A stretch of 64,000 nt of DNA from Campylobacter concisus. GTDB taxonomy: Bacteria > Campylobacterota > Campylobacteria > Campylobacterales > Campylobacteraceae. The translations under genes were made by a program, and so were the position numbers. Below, one piece after another: positions 27,242 to 36,274 of this stretch. A model generated the notes under the pieces. It searched no databases, was not told the origin of the DNA, and worked only from the letters and a program-made list of their open reading frames with translations. Position 1 is the first letter of the stretch. The number at the start of each line of letters is the position of its first letter. The DNA lies in contig NZ_PPCE01000009.1 in NCBI RefSeq assembly GCF_002913715.1, positions 1 to 64,000 of the forward strand. The letters are read 5' to 3'.

Positions 27242-28567
27242 ATGTCAAAGGAATTTCATCTTAGCTACGCCAAGAGGCGTTACATTTTTTTCGCCTGTAT
27301 CACGCTATTTGTCTTTGTTTTGCCATTTATCAGGGTAAATGATGCACAGTTATTTTTGCTAAGTTTTGATAAAAGTAGAGTTGATCTATTTTTTACAAAA
27401 TTTGATATGCAAGAGCTTTATTTGTTGCCATTTTTATTTATCATTTTATTCTTAAGCATATTTTTTCTAACGACACTTGCAGGGCGTGTTTGGTGCGGTT
27501 GGAGCTGTCCGCAAACTATTTTTAGAACGATATTTCGTGACCTTTTGCAAACTAAAATTTTAAAGATCAGAAAAAATATCCAAAATAAACAAAATGAGCC
27601 AAAAGGACAAATTTTAAAGCGTGCTTTAGCAGTTGGAATTTGGTGTGTTTTAGCTCTTATTATTTCGGCAAATTTTTTATGGTATTTTGTACCACCGCTT
27701 GATTTTTTTGCTTATTTAAAAGAGCCAAGTGAGCACGGAGTTTTACTTGCATTTTGGCTTGTTATAGCTATTTGGTTAGTTTATGATGTCATCATTTTAA
27801 AAGAAAATTTTTGCATCTATGTCTGTCCTTACGCTAGGGTGCAATCAGTGATGTTTGATAACGACACTATCCAAGTTATTTACAACCAAAAAAGAGGCGG
27901 CGTAATCTATAACGGAAAAGAGAAATTTAAAAAGCCAAAAGAAGAGGGTGCGCTATGTACTGGCTGCGAGGCATGCGTGAGGATATGCCCAACGCACATT
28001 GATATAAGAAAAGGTATGCAGCTTGAATGTATAAATTGTCTAGAGTGTAGCGATACTTGTGCTAAAGTGATGAAGCATTTTGATGAAAGCTCGCTTATTG
28101 AGTGGAGAAGTATAAATTCTATAAAAGAGCAAAAAAGAGTCAAAATTTTACGCTTTAGAACGGTTGCTTATCTCGTTATTTTGGGCATTGTTTTGACAGC
28201 TGGGGCATTGATGAGTGGCAAAAAAGAAAGTATGCTTTTAAACATAAATAGAACAAGTGAGCTTTATAAAATTTTAGGCGAAAATGAAGTCGAAAATTCT
28301 TACGTATTTTTGGTGCAAAATACACAAAATAAAGAGCATGCCTTTTACTTTGAAGTAGATGATAAGAATATAGAAATTTCTCGCCCAAATAAGCCATTTA
28401 TATTAAAAGCTGGCGCAAAGCAACGAGTCATTGTCACGTTAAAATCAAAAAATGAAAATTTAAGCGATAAAGATCTTTTAAAACATATAAATATAAAAGC
28501 TTACGCCACTGACGAGCCAGCTATTAGCGTGCAAAGGCAAAGTACTTTTATCTATCCTAAAAGATGA
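27242..28567 (+). CDS. ccoG: CcoG/FixG-like iron-sulfur membrane protein
   Basis: A 441-aa inner-membrane protein of the RdxA/RdxB/FixG family, needed in other bacteria to reduce copper during cbb3 oxidase assembly. There are several membrane helices, with AGRVWCGWSCPQTIFR after helix 2, a ferredoxin domain with CTGCEACVRICP and CINCLECSDTC (about residues 239-277), a further helix and a C-terminal Ig-like domain (about 330-441). The C. jejuni counterpart is Cj0369c, also beside rpsU and cmeR. cmeR follows after 30 bp, perhaps in one transcript. Confidence 0.92.
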   Translation: MSKEFHLSYAKRRYIFFACITLFVFVLPFIRVNDAQLFLLSFDKSRVDLFFTKFDMQELYLLPFLFIILFLSIFFLTTLAGRVWCGWSCPQTIFRTIFRDLLQTKILKIRKNIQNKQNEPKGQILKRALAVGIWCVLALIISANFLWYFVPPLDFFAYLKEPSEHGVLLAFWLVIAIWLVYDVIILKENFCIYVCPYARVQSVMFDNDTIQVIYNQKRGGVIYNGKEKFKKPKEEGALCTGCEACVRICPTHIDIRKGMQLECINCLECSDTCAKVMKHFDESSLIEWRSINSIKEQKRVKILRFRTVAYLVILGIVLTAGALMSGKKESMLLNINRTSELYKILGENEVENSYVFLVQNTQNKEHAFYFEVDDKNIEISRPNKPFILKAGAKQRVIVTLKSKNENLSDKDLLKHINIKAYATDEPAISVQRQSTFIYPKR

Positions 28568-28597
28568 TAAAATGGCAAAAAATTAACAGGAAGCAAG

Positions 28598-29224
28598 ATG
28601 GCGATCTCAGAAAAGGGTAAAAAAAGATACGAACTTATTGTAAAAACAGCACTTGAGCTATTTTTAGAAAAAGGATACGAAAAGACAAGCTTAAGCGATA
28701 TTGTAGCGATAAGTGGCGGATCACTTTCTAGCATTTACACGTTTTTTGAGAACAAAGAGGAGCTTTTTGAGGCGATCGTTGAGCAAGAGATAGATAGCCT
28801 TATAAAAGAGATCGATGAGAAAATAGATCTTAAAATTTCCCACAGCTTGGAGGAATTTTTAACCAAATTTGCAACCATAATATTTTCTATCGTTTGCAGC
28901 AAAAGGCATATCTCTCTTGGTAGGATAATGATGAGTGAGGGTTCTAAAAATGGCGGCAAACTTGGTAAGACGTTTTTGGATCAAATTTTAAAAAAGATCG
29001 ATCTTGTGCTTATAAATTTCTTTGAAAGAGATGAGGTAAAAGCCAAACTTGATTCAAAATTTTCAGCCAAATTTGCTGCAAAGTACTTTATACAAAGCGT
29101 GATTGGAGCTTATTACTATGATTCGCTTTTGATAAATGAAGAACCAAAGCTTAGTGAAAAAGAGCGTAAAAAGCATATTAGCTTGTGTGTTGAGTTGTTT
29201 TTGAATGGAGTTAGTAAAAAATAA
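28598..29224 (+). CDS. cmeR: TetR-family repressor CmeR
   Basis: A 208-aa TetR-type regulator. The N-terminal helix-turn-helix spans about residues 12-52 (TALELFLEKGYEKTSLSDIV, then SLSSIYTFFENKEELFEAIV), and the C-terminal ligand-binding helices follow. In C. jejuni CmeR represses cmeABC by binding a 16-bp inverted repeat in the cmeR-cmeA gap; a very similar repeat is present here. Bile salts relieve repression in C. jejuni. AGGAAGC precedes the ATG. Confidence 0.92.
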   Translation: MAISEKGKKRYELIVKTALELFLEKGYEKTSLSDIVAISGGSLSSIYTFFENKEELFEAIVEQEIDSLIKEIDEKIDLKISHSLEEFLTKFATIIFSIVCSKRHISLGRIMMSEGSKNGGKLGKTFLDQILKKIDLVLINFFERDEVKAKLDSKFSAKFAAKYFIQSVIGAYYYDSLLINEEPKLSEKERKKHISLCVELFLNGVSKK

Positions 29225-29268
29225 AATTGACTTTTTATTTGTTTTCTAATAGAATCGAGAACTTTAAA

Positions 29269-29292
29269 TTTTTGTAACAATTATTACAAAAA
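29269..29292 (+). promoter_or_regulatory. CmeR operator overlapping the cmeABC promoter
   Basis: A 24-bp near-perfect palindrome: arms TTTTTGTAA and TTACAAAAA around a 6-bp centre. Its core TGTAACAATTATTACA closely resembles the C. jejuni CmeR site TGTAATAAATATTACA. It covers the expected -35 region of the promoter whose -10 box is at 29298, so bound repressor would block RNA polymerase. Confidence 0.85.
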
Positions 29293-29297
29293 CTAAA

Positions 29298-29303
29298 TAT
29301 GAT
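29298..29303 (+). promoter_or_regulatory. -10 box of cmeABC
   Basis: TATGAT, 30 bp before the cmeA ATG and just downstream of the CmeR-type palindrome. AGAGAGG with 5-nt spacing is the cmeA ribosome-binding site. Confidence 0.55.
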
Positions 29304-29332
29304 ATTAAAATTTAAAATTAAGAGAGGTTTTT

Positions 29333-30493
29333 ATGGTAAATTTTAAAAGTGCTCTTATGCTTTCGGTTGCAGTTTTATTTCTAAGTGGTTGTTTTGAAAA
29401 TAAAGAGAATAAAGCGGCAGCAGGTCGCCAGATGCCGCTATCTCATGTGGATATTTTTACCGCACAAAAAACAGACATACCTATTAGTTTTGATTACACT
29501 GCAACGGTTGCAAGTAGTCAAGATGTTATTATCTATCCAAAAGTTGGCGGAACTATCATAAAGCAGTTTTTTAAGCCGGGAAGCAAAGTAAAAGCGGGCG
29601 ACAAGTTATTTTTGATAGATCCAGAAAAATATCAAGCTAGCTTTGACTCACTTGATGCCTCTGTTGGCGTAGCAAATGCAAATTTAAAAAATGCCGAGAC
29701 TGAGTTTAAAAGAATTTCTGCTCTTTATAAGAAAAATGCAGTCTCTCAAAAAGACTATGACGCAGCAGTTGCAGCCTATGATATTGCAAATGCGAATTTA
29801 GTAAGTGCAAAAGCAAATTTAAAAAATGCGAAAATCGACCTTGGCTACACGACTATCACAGCGCCATTTGACGGCGTAGTGGGTGATAACCAAGTAGATG
29901 TTGGCTCGCTTGTCATAGCAAACCAAACAAAGCTTGTAAGACTTACAAAAATAAATCCTATTGAAGCAGAATTTTATATCGCCGATGTGGATAATCTAAC
30001 TAGAAAGACAAATTTGGATAACGGGTCATGGCAACAGCTAAATAGTGACGCTGTGTTAAGCGTCAATGGCGAAAATTTTAATGGCAAAGTAACATTTATA
30101 GATAACGTCGTAAATACCGCAACTGGCAGCGTTTTAGCAAAGGCTAGCTTTGATAACAGCGAGGGTAAAATTTTGCCAGGTGCGTTTGGGCATATAAAGA
30201 TGAGTGGCTTTGTTCAAAAAAATGCCTTTAACATCCCACAAGTTGCCCTTCAACAAAGCGCTACAAACTCTTATGTTTTAGTCGTAAAAGATGGCAAAGT
30301 AAGCCAAAAAAATGTAAAAACAGGATATCAAACAAAAAATATGGTATCGGTCACTGAAGGTCTTGAAGAGGGTGATAAGATAATTGTTAATAACTTCCTT
30401 AAAATAGGAGTTGGTGCACCAGTTGAAACTGATAAAGACCTAAGTGCGGAATTTATAAACGGCAAAGATGTAAACGCTACAAGTAGCAAGTAA
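29333..30493 (+). CDS. cmeA: RND efflux periplasmic adaptor CmeA
   Basis: A 386-aa membrane-fusion lipoprotein linking the RND pump to the outer-membrane channel. Lipobox LSGC (Cys20). The split biotinyl-lipoyl domain (PKVGGTIIKQFFKPGSKVKAGD and ITAPFDGVVGDNQVDVGS) encloses an alpha-helical hairpin of about 60 residues, then beta-barrel and membrane-proximal domains. First gene of the cmeABC operon behind the CmeR operator; cmeB starts 10 bp later. Confidence 0.94.
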   Translation: MVNFKSALMLSVAVLFLSGCFENKENKAAAGRQMPLSHVDIFTAQKTDIPISFDYTATVASSQDVIIYPKVGGTIIKQFFKPGSKVKAGDKLFLIDPEKYQASFDSLDASVGVANANLKNAETEFKRISALYKKNAVSQKDYDAAVAAYDIANANLVSAKANLKNAKIDLGYTTITAPFDGVVGDNQVDVGSLVIANQTKLVRLTKINPIEAEFYIADVDNLTRKTNLDNGSWQQLNSDAVLSVNGENFNGKVTFIDNVVNTATGSVLAKASFDNSEGKILPGAFGHIKMSGFVQKNAFNIPQVALQQSATNSYVLVVKDGKVSQKNVKTGYQTKNMVSVTEGLEEGDKIIVNNFLKIGVGAPVETDKDLSAEFINGKDVNATSSK

Positions 30494-30503
30494 AGGCAGA
30501 TAG

Positions 30504-33500
30504 ATGTTTTCAAGATTTTTCATAAACCGCCCGATATTTGCAACTGTTATATCTATCATCATAGTTATAGCAGGTTTTATGGGTATCAAGGGGCTTCCAA
30601 TAGAGGAGTATCCAAGTCTTACACCGCCTACTGTCTCTGTAAGTGCGACATATAGCGGTGCTGATGCGCAGACTATCGCCGACTCAGTCGCAAGTGCGAT
30701 CGAAGATCAGATAAATGGCGTTGAAAATATGCTCTATATGCAAAGTACCTCAAGCTCAGCAGGTACTATGAATATAAGCGTATATTTTAAGATCGGCTCA
30801 TCGTCAAAACAAGCTACGATCGATGTAAATAACCGCGTGCAAGCTGCCCTTTCAAGGTTACCTCAAGAAGTGCAAAATATGGGCGTAACGGTGCGTGAAA
30901 GAAGTGGCTCGATCCTTCAAGTTGTTGGCTTTACAAATCCAAATATGAACCAAGTTGAGCTATATAACTATGTAAATTTAAACATTGCTGACGAGATTAA
31001 AAGGGTAAATGGTATCGGCGATACAGTGCTAATTGGCAACAAAGAGTACTCGATTAGAATTTGGCTAAAGCCAGATAGACTTGCTCAGTTTAAACTAACT
31101 CCAAGCGACGTCATCTCTCAAGTAAAAATTCAAAACTCACAATACGCCGCTGGCAAGATCGGCGAACAGCCATCAAAGGGTGAAAATCCTTATGTTTATT
31201 CTGTGGTTTCTGAAGGTCGTTTTAAAGATCCAAAACAATTTGGCGAAATTTTGATAAAAAGTGAAGACGGCACAGTTGTTAAGCTAAAAGAGGTCGCCAC
31301 AGTCGAGCTTGGAGCTGCTAGCTACGCATCAGATGCTATGCTAAATGGCAAGCCAGCAGTGCCGCTTTTGCTATTTTTACAAAATGATGCAAACGCACTT
31401 GCGACATCTGAAGCAGTCGCTGCAAAGCTTGAAGAGCTAAAGAAAACCTACCCAGTTGGCCTAGAGCACACCATAGCCTACAACCCAACTGAATTTATCA
31501 CCGTCTCAATAGACGAAGTTATAAAAACTTTCATAGAAGCGATGGTACTAGTTCTTATCGTAATGTACTTCTTCTTAAAGAGCTTTAGAGCTACCATCAT
31601 ACCAATGCTTGCCGTTCCAGTCTCTATCATAGGCACATTTGGCGGTCTTTATGTGATGGGCTTTAGTATAAATTTGATCACACTTTTTGCCCTGATCCTA
31701 GCCATCGGTATCGTCGTAGATGACGCGATCATCGTTATAGAAAACGTTGAAAGAATTTTGCATGAAGATAAAGGCATAAGCGTAAAAGACGCCACGTTTA
31801 AGGCGATGGAGGAGGTACAAACCCCTGTCATCTCTATCGTGCTCGTGCTTTGCGCGGTTTTCGTGCCAGTTTCATTTATGGAGGGCTTTGTTGGCGTTAT
31901 ACAAAAGCAGTTTGCGCTAACACTTGTTGTTGCTGTTTGTATCTCAGGCTTTGTCGCTCTTACTCTTACGCCAGCACTTTGTGCGGTTATGCTTAAAAAA
32001 CAAGAGAACAAGCCATTTTGGATAGTTCAGAAATTTAACGACTTTTTTGACTTTAGCACTAGGCTCTTTACAGCAGGCGTGGCAAAAATTTTAAAACACG
32101 TCATCATTAGCTTTATAGTCATTGGCATAATGGGATTTGCGACGTATGGCCTTTTTCAAAAAGTGCCAAAAGGGCTTGTACCTTCAGAAGATAAGGGCGC
32201 TTTGATGGTTATCACCTCGCTTCCACCTTCAACAAATATGCTAAAGACCAAAGAAGAGGTAAAATCTATTAGTAACGCCATTTTGAGCAATCCAAATGTC
32301 GAATTTACCATGGGATTTGCAGGCTATGATATGCTAGCTAGCTCACTTAGAGAAAACTCAGCCATCAGCTTTGTCAAGCTAAAAGACTGGAGCGAAAGAA
32401 AAGGCGCAACGGACGGTGCAGATGCCTTAGTAGGTCAGTTTAATGGCATGCTTTGGGGTTCAAAAAACTCAATGACTTTTGTCGTAAATGTGCCACCTAT
32501 CATGGGTCTATCAATGACTGGCGGCTTTGAGATGTATCTACAAAATAAGAGTGGCAAGAGCTACAACGAGATAGAAGCGGACGCTAGAAAGGTAACTGCA
32601 GCTGCAAACGCAAGACCTGAGCTAACTGGCGTAAGAACGACGCTTGAGACAAACTACCGCCAGTTTAAGATAACGGTTGATAAAGAAAAGGCAAGGCTAT
32701 TTGGCGTAAGCGAGAGCGAAATTTTTAGCACGATAGCGGCTAGCTTTGGCTCTTACTACATAAATGACTTCAACCTTGCGGGTAAATCATACCGCGTATA
32801 TGCAAGGGCAAGCAATAACTTTAGAAACAACCCCGAGGATCTAAGAAAAATTTTCGTTCGCTCATACGAGGGCGGCATGGTGCCACTAAATTCAGTAGCG
32901 ACGCTCACAAGATCGATCGGACCTGATATCGTTGATAGATTTAATCTCTTTCCAGCGGCTAAGATCATGGGCGATCCAAAACCTGGCTACACATCAGGCG
33001 ATGCGATAAGAGCGATACAAGAGGTCGTAAATGACACACTAAGTAGTGATGAGTACGCTATAAGCTGGGCTGGAACGGCGTATCAAGAGGTAAATTCTCA
33101 AGGAACAGGCACGGTCGCCTTTATCTTTGGTATGGTCTTTGTCTTTTTGATCCTTGCGGCTCAGTACGAAAGATGGCTCATCCCACTTGCAGTCATAACT
33201 GCCGTGCCGTTTGCAGTATTTGGCTCGTTGCTAGCTGTTTGGTTAAGAGGGCTAACAAATGATATCTACTTTGAGATCGGACTCTTGCTGCTCATCGGTC
33301 TAGCGGCCAAAAACGCCATTTTGATCGTAGAATTTGCTATGCAAGAGCGCGAGAGTGGAAAGAGCATATTTGAATCAGCTGTAAATGCGGCCAAACTTCG
33401 CTTTAGACCTATCGTAATGACCTCGATCGCATTTACTCTAGGCGTTTTCCCAATGGTTATAAGCACGGGTGCTGGCGCTGCATCTCGTCACTCACTAGGA

Positions 33501-33629
33501 ACTGGCGTAGTTGGCGGTATGATCGCATCAACAACGATAGCGATATTTTTCGTGCCTATGTTTTACTATTTGCTTGAAAATTTAAATGAAAAATACTGGA
33601 AAAAGGGAGCAAAAAAAGATGAGAAATAA
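30504..33629 (+). CDS. cmeB: RND multidrug efflux pump CmeB
   Basis: A 1041-aa inner-membrane transporter of the HAE1/AcrB family, proton-driven and trimeric, exporting bile salts, dyes and many antibiotics in C. jejuni. N-terminal MFSRFFINRPIFATVISIII, 12 membrane helices, and the proton-relay helix 4 motif LAIGIVVDDAIIVIENVER with its two aspartates; the matching lysine is in helix 10 (GLAAKNAILIVEFA). Two large periplasmic loops. Full length, no damage. cmeC starts 11 bp before its end. Confidence 0.96.
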   Translation: MFSRFFINRPIFATVISIIIVIAGFMGIKGLPIEEYPSLTPPTVSVSATYSGADAQTIADSVASAIEDQINGVENMLYMQSTSSSAGTMNISVYFKIGSSSKQATIDVNNRVQAALSRLPQEVQNMGVTVRERSGSILQVVGFTNPNMNQVELYNYVNLNIADEIKRVNGIGDTVLIGNKEYSIRIWLKPDRLAQFKLTPSDVISQVKIQNSQYAAGKIGEQPSKGENPYVYSVVSEGRFKDPKQFGEILIKSEDGTVVKLKEVATVELGAASYASDAMLNGKPAVPLLLFLQNDANALATSEAVAAKLEELKKTYPVGLEHTIAYNPTEFITVSIDEVIKTFIEAMVLVLIVMYFFLKSFRATIIPMLAVPVSIIGTFGGLYVMGFSINLITLFALILAIGIVVDDAIIVIENVERILHEDKGISVKDATFKAMEEVQTPVISIVLVLCAVFVPVSFMEGFVGVIQKQFALTLVVAVCISGFVALTLTPALCAVMLKKQENKPFWIVQKFNDFFDFSTRLFTAGVAKILKHVIISFIVIGIMGFATYGLFQKVPKGLVPSEDKGALMVITSLPPSTNMLKTKEEVKSISNAILSNPNVEFTMGFAGYDMLASSLRENSAISFVKLKDWSERKGATDGADALVGQFNGMLWGSKNSMTFVVNVPPIMGLSMTGGFEMYLQNKSGKSYNEIEADARKVTAAANARPELTGVRTTLETNYRQFKITVDKEKARLFGVSESEIFSTIAASFGSYYINDFNLAGKSYRVYARASNNFRNNPEDLRKIFVRSYEGGMVPLNSVATLTRSIGPDIVDRFNLFPAAKIMGDPKPGYTSGDAIRAIQEVVNDTLSSDEYAISWAGTAYQEVNSQGTGTVAFIFGMVFVFLILAAQYERWLIPLAVITAVPFAVFGSLLAVWLRGLTNDIYFEIGLLLLIGLAAKNAILIVEFAMQERESGKSIFESAVNAAKLRFRPIVMTSIAFTLGVFPMVISTGAGAASRHSLGTGVVGGMIASTTIAIFFVPMFYYLLENLNEKYWKKGAKKDEK

Positions 33630-35001
33630 GGCGTTTATACTTATAACAGCGGCGTTTTTGGCTGGTTGCTCGTTTCGCCCAGATATGCCAGATGTGGATA
33701 CAAATTTCACCTCAACATACACTTTCGAGACAAGCGATGTAAGAGATCTTTGGTGGAAGGAATTTGGAGATGAAAATTTAAATATTCTTGTTGAAAGTGC
33801 GCTTGGGAAAAATACAAATTTACGCATTGCCTATTTAAATTTAGAAAAAGCAAAGGCGAGCCTTGGCGTTGCTGAGGCTAGCTTGCTCCCTGGGGTAAAT
33901 TTAAACGTAGGCTACACAAAAGCAAAAAGCAGTGGCGAAACATACACTAAGCAGCCTCAAACACGCTACCGAACATCGAGCATAAATTTAGGGCTAAACT
34001 ACGAGATAGACCTTTGGGGCAGAGTGCGAAATAGCGTGCTTGCAGCAAATGAGAGCCTAAATGCAAGCGAATTTGACTACGATAGCGCCAGGCTAAGCCT
34101 TAGCTCAGGTGTGGCAAAAAGCTACTTTGCTCTAGTGTCGCTAAATATGCAAGAGGCCGTACTTCAAGAGACGCTAAAGACTTACGAGGCGACACTTGCA
34201 CTTCGCAAGACGCAGCTTGATCTTGGCGGCATAAATGAGATGACTTATTTACAAAGTAAGGCAGCAGTAGAAAGCGCTAAGACCAATATTACATCTATAT
34301 TAAATGCAAAGTCAAAAGCTATCACCTCACTAGCCATCTTGACTGGTAAAAGTAATAATGAAATTTTAAGTGGAGCTATTGCTAGCTCGCAAAATTTACC
34401 AGCTTCTCCCGAGATAAGTGCTGGCATTAGCTCTGAAATTTTGCTAAGAAGAAGCGACGTAGCAAAAGCGCTAGCTGATCTAAAGGCGACAAATGCGCTT
34501 GTTGGCGTGACAAAGGCTGATTATTTCCCTACGATCTCACTCACTGGACTTTTAGGCTTTACGAGTGTTGATTTTGAAAATATATTTGTAGGAAACGCCA
34601 ACACTTGGAGCATAGGAGGCTCTTTAGTTCAGAAGATCTTTGACTACGGCAGAACAAAAAACAATGTCCGCATCGCAGAGACAAACGAACAAATCGCAGC
34701 CATTACCTATGAAGGCACGGTAAAAACTGTACTTGGAGAGGTCAGAGACGCCCTTATATCAAGGCAAAATGCAAAGCTCTCTTTGGATCAGGTGAAAAAT
34801 TTGCTACAATCGCAGCAAAAAATTTATTCGCTTGCTAAAGATCAGTATAACGCTGGCTATATTGGTCACTTAGAGCTTCTTGATGCACAGAGGAATTTGC
34901 TTCAAGCAAAGCTTCAAGATATCTCAGCTAAGCTTGATGAGGTAGATAGCGCGGTTGAAGTTTATAGAGCACTTGGCGGCGGATTTAAGGTAGATAAATA
35001 A
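33619..35001 (+). CDS. cmeC: Outer-membrane efflux channel CmeC
   Basis: A 460-aa TolC/OprM-family lipoprotein. I start it at MRNKAFIL (33619), which gives a proper lipoprotein signal with lipobox LAGC (Cys17); a reading from 33586 would add 11 charged residues before the signal. Two OEP repeats follow, each with long helices and beta strands (WWKEFGDENLNILVESAL near residue 49; LLRRSDVAKALADLKATNALVGVTKADYFP in the second half). Its start overlaps cmeB by 11 bp. Confidence 0.94.
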   Translation: MRNKAFILITAAFLAGCSFRPDMPDVDTNFTSTYTFETSDVRDLWWKEFGDENLNILVESALGKNTNLRIAYLNLEKAKASLGVAEASLLPGVNLNVGYTKAKSSGETYTKQPQTRYRTSSINLGLNYEIDLWGRVRNSVLAANESLNASEFDYDSARLSLSSGVAKSYFALVSLNMQEAVLQETLKTYEATLALRKTQLDLGGINEMTYLQSKAAVESAKTNITSILNAKSKAITSLAILTGKSNNEILSGAIASSQNLPASPEISAGISSEILLRRSDVAKALADLKATNALVGVTKADYFPTISLTGLLGFTSVDFENIFVGNANTWSIGGSLVQKIFDYGRTKNNVRIAETNEQIAAITYEGTVKTVLGEVRDALISRQNAKLSLDQVKNLLQSQQKIYSLAKDQYNAGYIGHLELLDAQRNLLQAKLQDISAKLDEVDSAVEVYRALGGGFKVDK

Positions 35002-35022
35002 ACTCAAAAAGGAGAAAAGTTG

Positions 35023-35247
35023 ATGACTAAGATTTTAAATTTTTTATTTTCTTGGGGATTTTTTGTTTTTGCTATCGCTCTTGGCGTAGCATTATGGTTT
35101 GCGATAAATTACGTGGATACCATTAGGCTTGAGTCAAGCTTTTATGATATCGGCGAGATATTTATGATGGCAGCTGTTTTTGGTATTGCTTTTTATGTGA
35201 TCGCAGCAATATTTGTTATTCCTATTAGAGCGATCAAAAAATCTTAA
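35023..35247 (+). CDS. Small membrane protein behind cmeC
   Basis: A 74-aa protein with two membrane helices (about residues 5-30 and 45-67) and a basic C-terminus. The ATG at 35023 has AAGGAG 8 nt upstream; the in-frame TTG just before it is less well spaced. It is 21 bp after cmeC, so probably co-transcribed with the pump. C. jejuni has a small gene (Cj0364) in the same place. Function unknown. Confidence 0.7.
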   Translation: MTKILNFLFSWGFFVFAIALGVALWFAINYVDTIRLESSFYDIGEIFMMAAVFGIAFYVIAAIFVIPIRAIKKS

Positions 35248-35251
35248 TCTT

Positions 35252-35278
35252 TCATCTAAGGACAAAATCCTTAGATGA
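35252..35278 (+). terminator. Long hairpin ending the cme operon
   Basis: A perfect 11-bp inverted repeat (TCATCTAAGGA / TCCTTAGATGA) with a CAAAA loop, 4 bp after the stop of the small membrane protein. The T tract behind it is weak (ACTTCTTGACTTC), but stem length and place make a terminator likely. It also marks the left edge of the accessory island. Confidence 0.7.
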
Positions 35279-35340
35279 ACTTCTTGACTTCATTGTGTAA
35301 AATTCTTAGATTTTTGATTATTTATTTTAAAAATTTATTT

Positions 35341-35994
35341 ATGAAATTTACCGCATTTATATTACTAATTCTAACAAGTATATTTTTAATAGCTTGCTCA
35401 GCTAATCAAGCAAATAAAAAGATAAGCAACTCTGAACTAGAAAGATTAGCTAAACAATATGGTGGAGTATATATATTTGATGAGAAATTTGAGAAAGAGA
35501 TAGAGAGACAAGAACAAATAAGAGATAGTAAAAGAAAAGAAATTTTAGAGAGAATAAAGACAATACCTAATAAAAATGAAAGAAATCAAAAAATGAGAGA
35601 AATTTTAAAAACAGAGTTTTATGATAATCCAAAAATGGATCAAACCCTCTCAAATGGTAAAAAATACTACACTCGTTGGATAGATTATGAAAGAGATACT
35701 GGTAAAAAAGCAGAAGTACCTGAAAGCTATACGAATAAGATAAAAGAATTTATAGGAAATGATTTTTTAAAAGAAGAACCTAGAATTTACCCTAAATATA
35801 TGTATTTTGATGGAAAAGAGATGAGAATTATAAAAATATATCTTTCATATACTTATATTGAAACCAAATATGGACTATTTGGTGATGAAGGTAGAGGTGT
35901 ATCATTTACTAAAGAGTCTTTTGGTACAAAATCAGGAGATAATATTTTCTACTTAATAAACAACAAATTTATAAAAGCAAACAAGGACAAGTAA
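35341..35994 (+). CDS. Lipoprotein, candidate immunity protein (copy 1)
   Basis: A 217-aa lipoprotein started at MKFTAF (35341): lipobox LIAC with Cys19, then a charged soluble domain. It is a paralogue of the lipoprotein at 36275-36937: both share the N-terminal region up to KQYGGVYIF, the block QTLSNGKKYYTRWIDYE, YGLFGDEG, and the C-terminal NNKFIKANKDK. No good ribosome-binding site precedes this start, unlike copy 2, and it is followed at once by a truncated copy of the lipase-type gene, so it may be a relic. Proposed role: periplasmic neutralisation of a lipase-type toxin (inference from pairing). Confidence 0.7.
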   Translation: MKFTAFILLILTSIFLIACSANQANKKISNSELERLAKQYGGVYIFDEKFEKEIERQEQIRDSKRKEILERIKTIPNKNERNQKMREILKTEFYDNPKMDQTLSNGKKYYTRWIDYERDTGKKAEVPESYTNKIKEFIGNDFLKEEPRIYPKYMYFDGKEMRIIKIYLSYTYIETKYGLFGDEGRGVSFTKESFGTKSGDNIFYLINNKFIKANKDK

Positions 35995-36123
35995 GTGCTA
36001 ACTAAAAAATCAAATAAAGAGCAATTGCTTTAAAGACTATATTGATATAGCTGATGCAAGTTATGCAATGCTCCATAATGTATTTGAAAATGAAAGAAAT
36101 GGACTTGATGAGCTTTATGAAAA
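35995..36123 (+). pseudogene. 5' stub of a second lipase-effector gene
   Basis: About 125 bp nearly identical to the first 130 bp of the large gene at 36938: same abutting GTG start after the lipoprotein TAA, same coding text from ACTAAAAAATCAAATAAAGAG through GATGAGCTTTATGA. A 5-bp deletion near base 30 shifts the frame and creates an early stop, and the homology breaks off at about 36121. It shows that a lipoprotein-plus-effector unit was once present twice. Confidence 0.85.
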
Positions 36124-36274
36124 ATGAAGTAAATTATGAAAATACTTGAAATAAACTTTTATCTGCATAATAAATTTTAATAAACCCCAAACAGCACATA
36201 ATAAATTAATAATATTATAAATACAATAACAATAAAATATCCAAACTAAAATTTCAAACATAAAAGGATAACCA

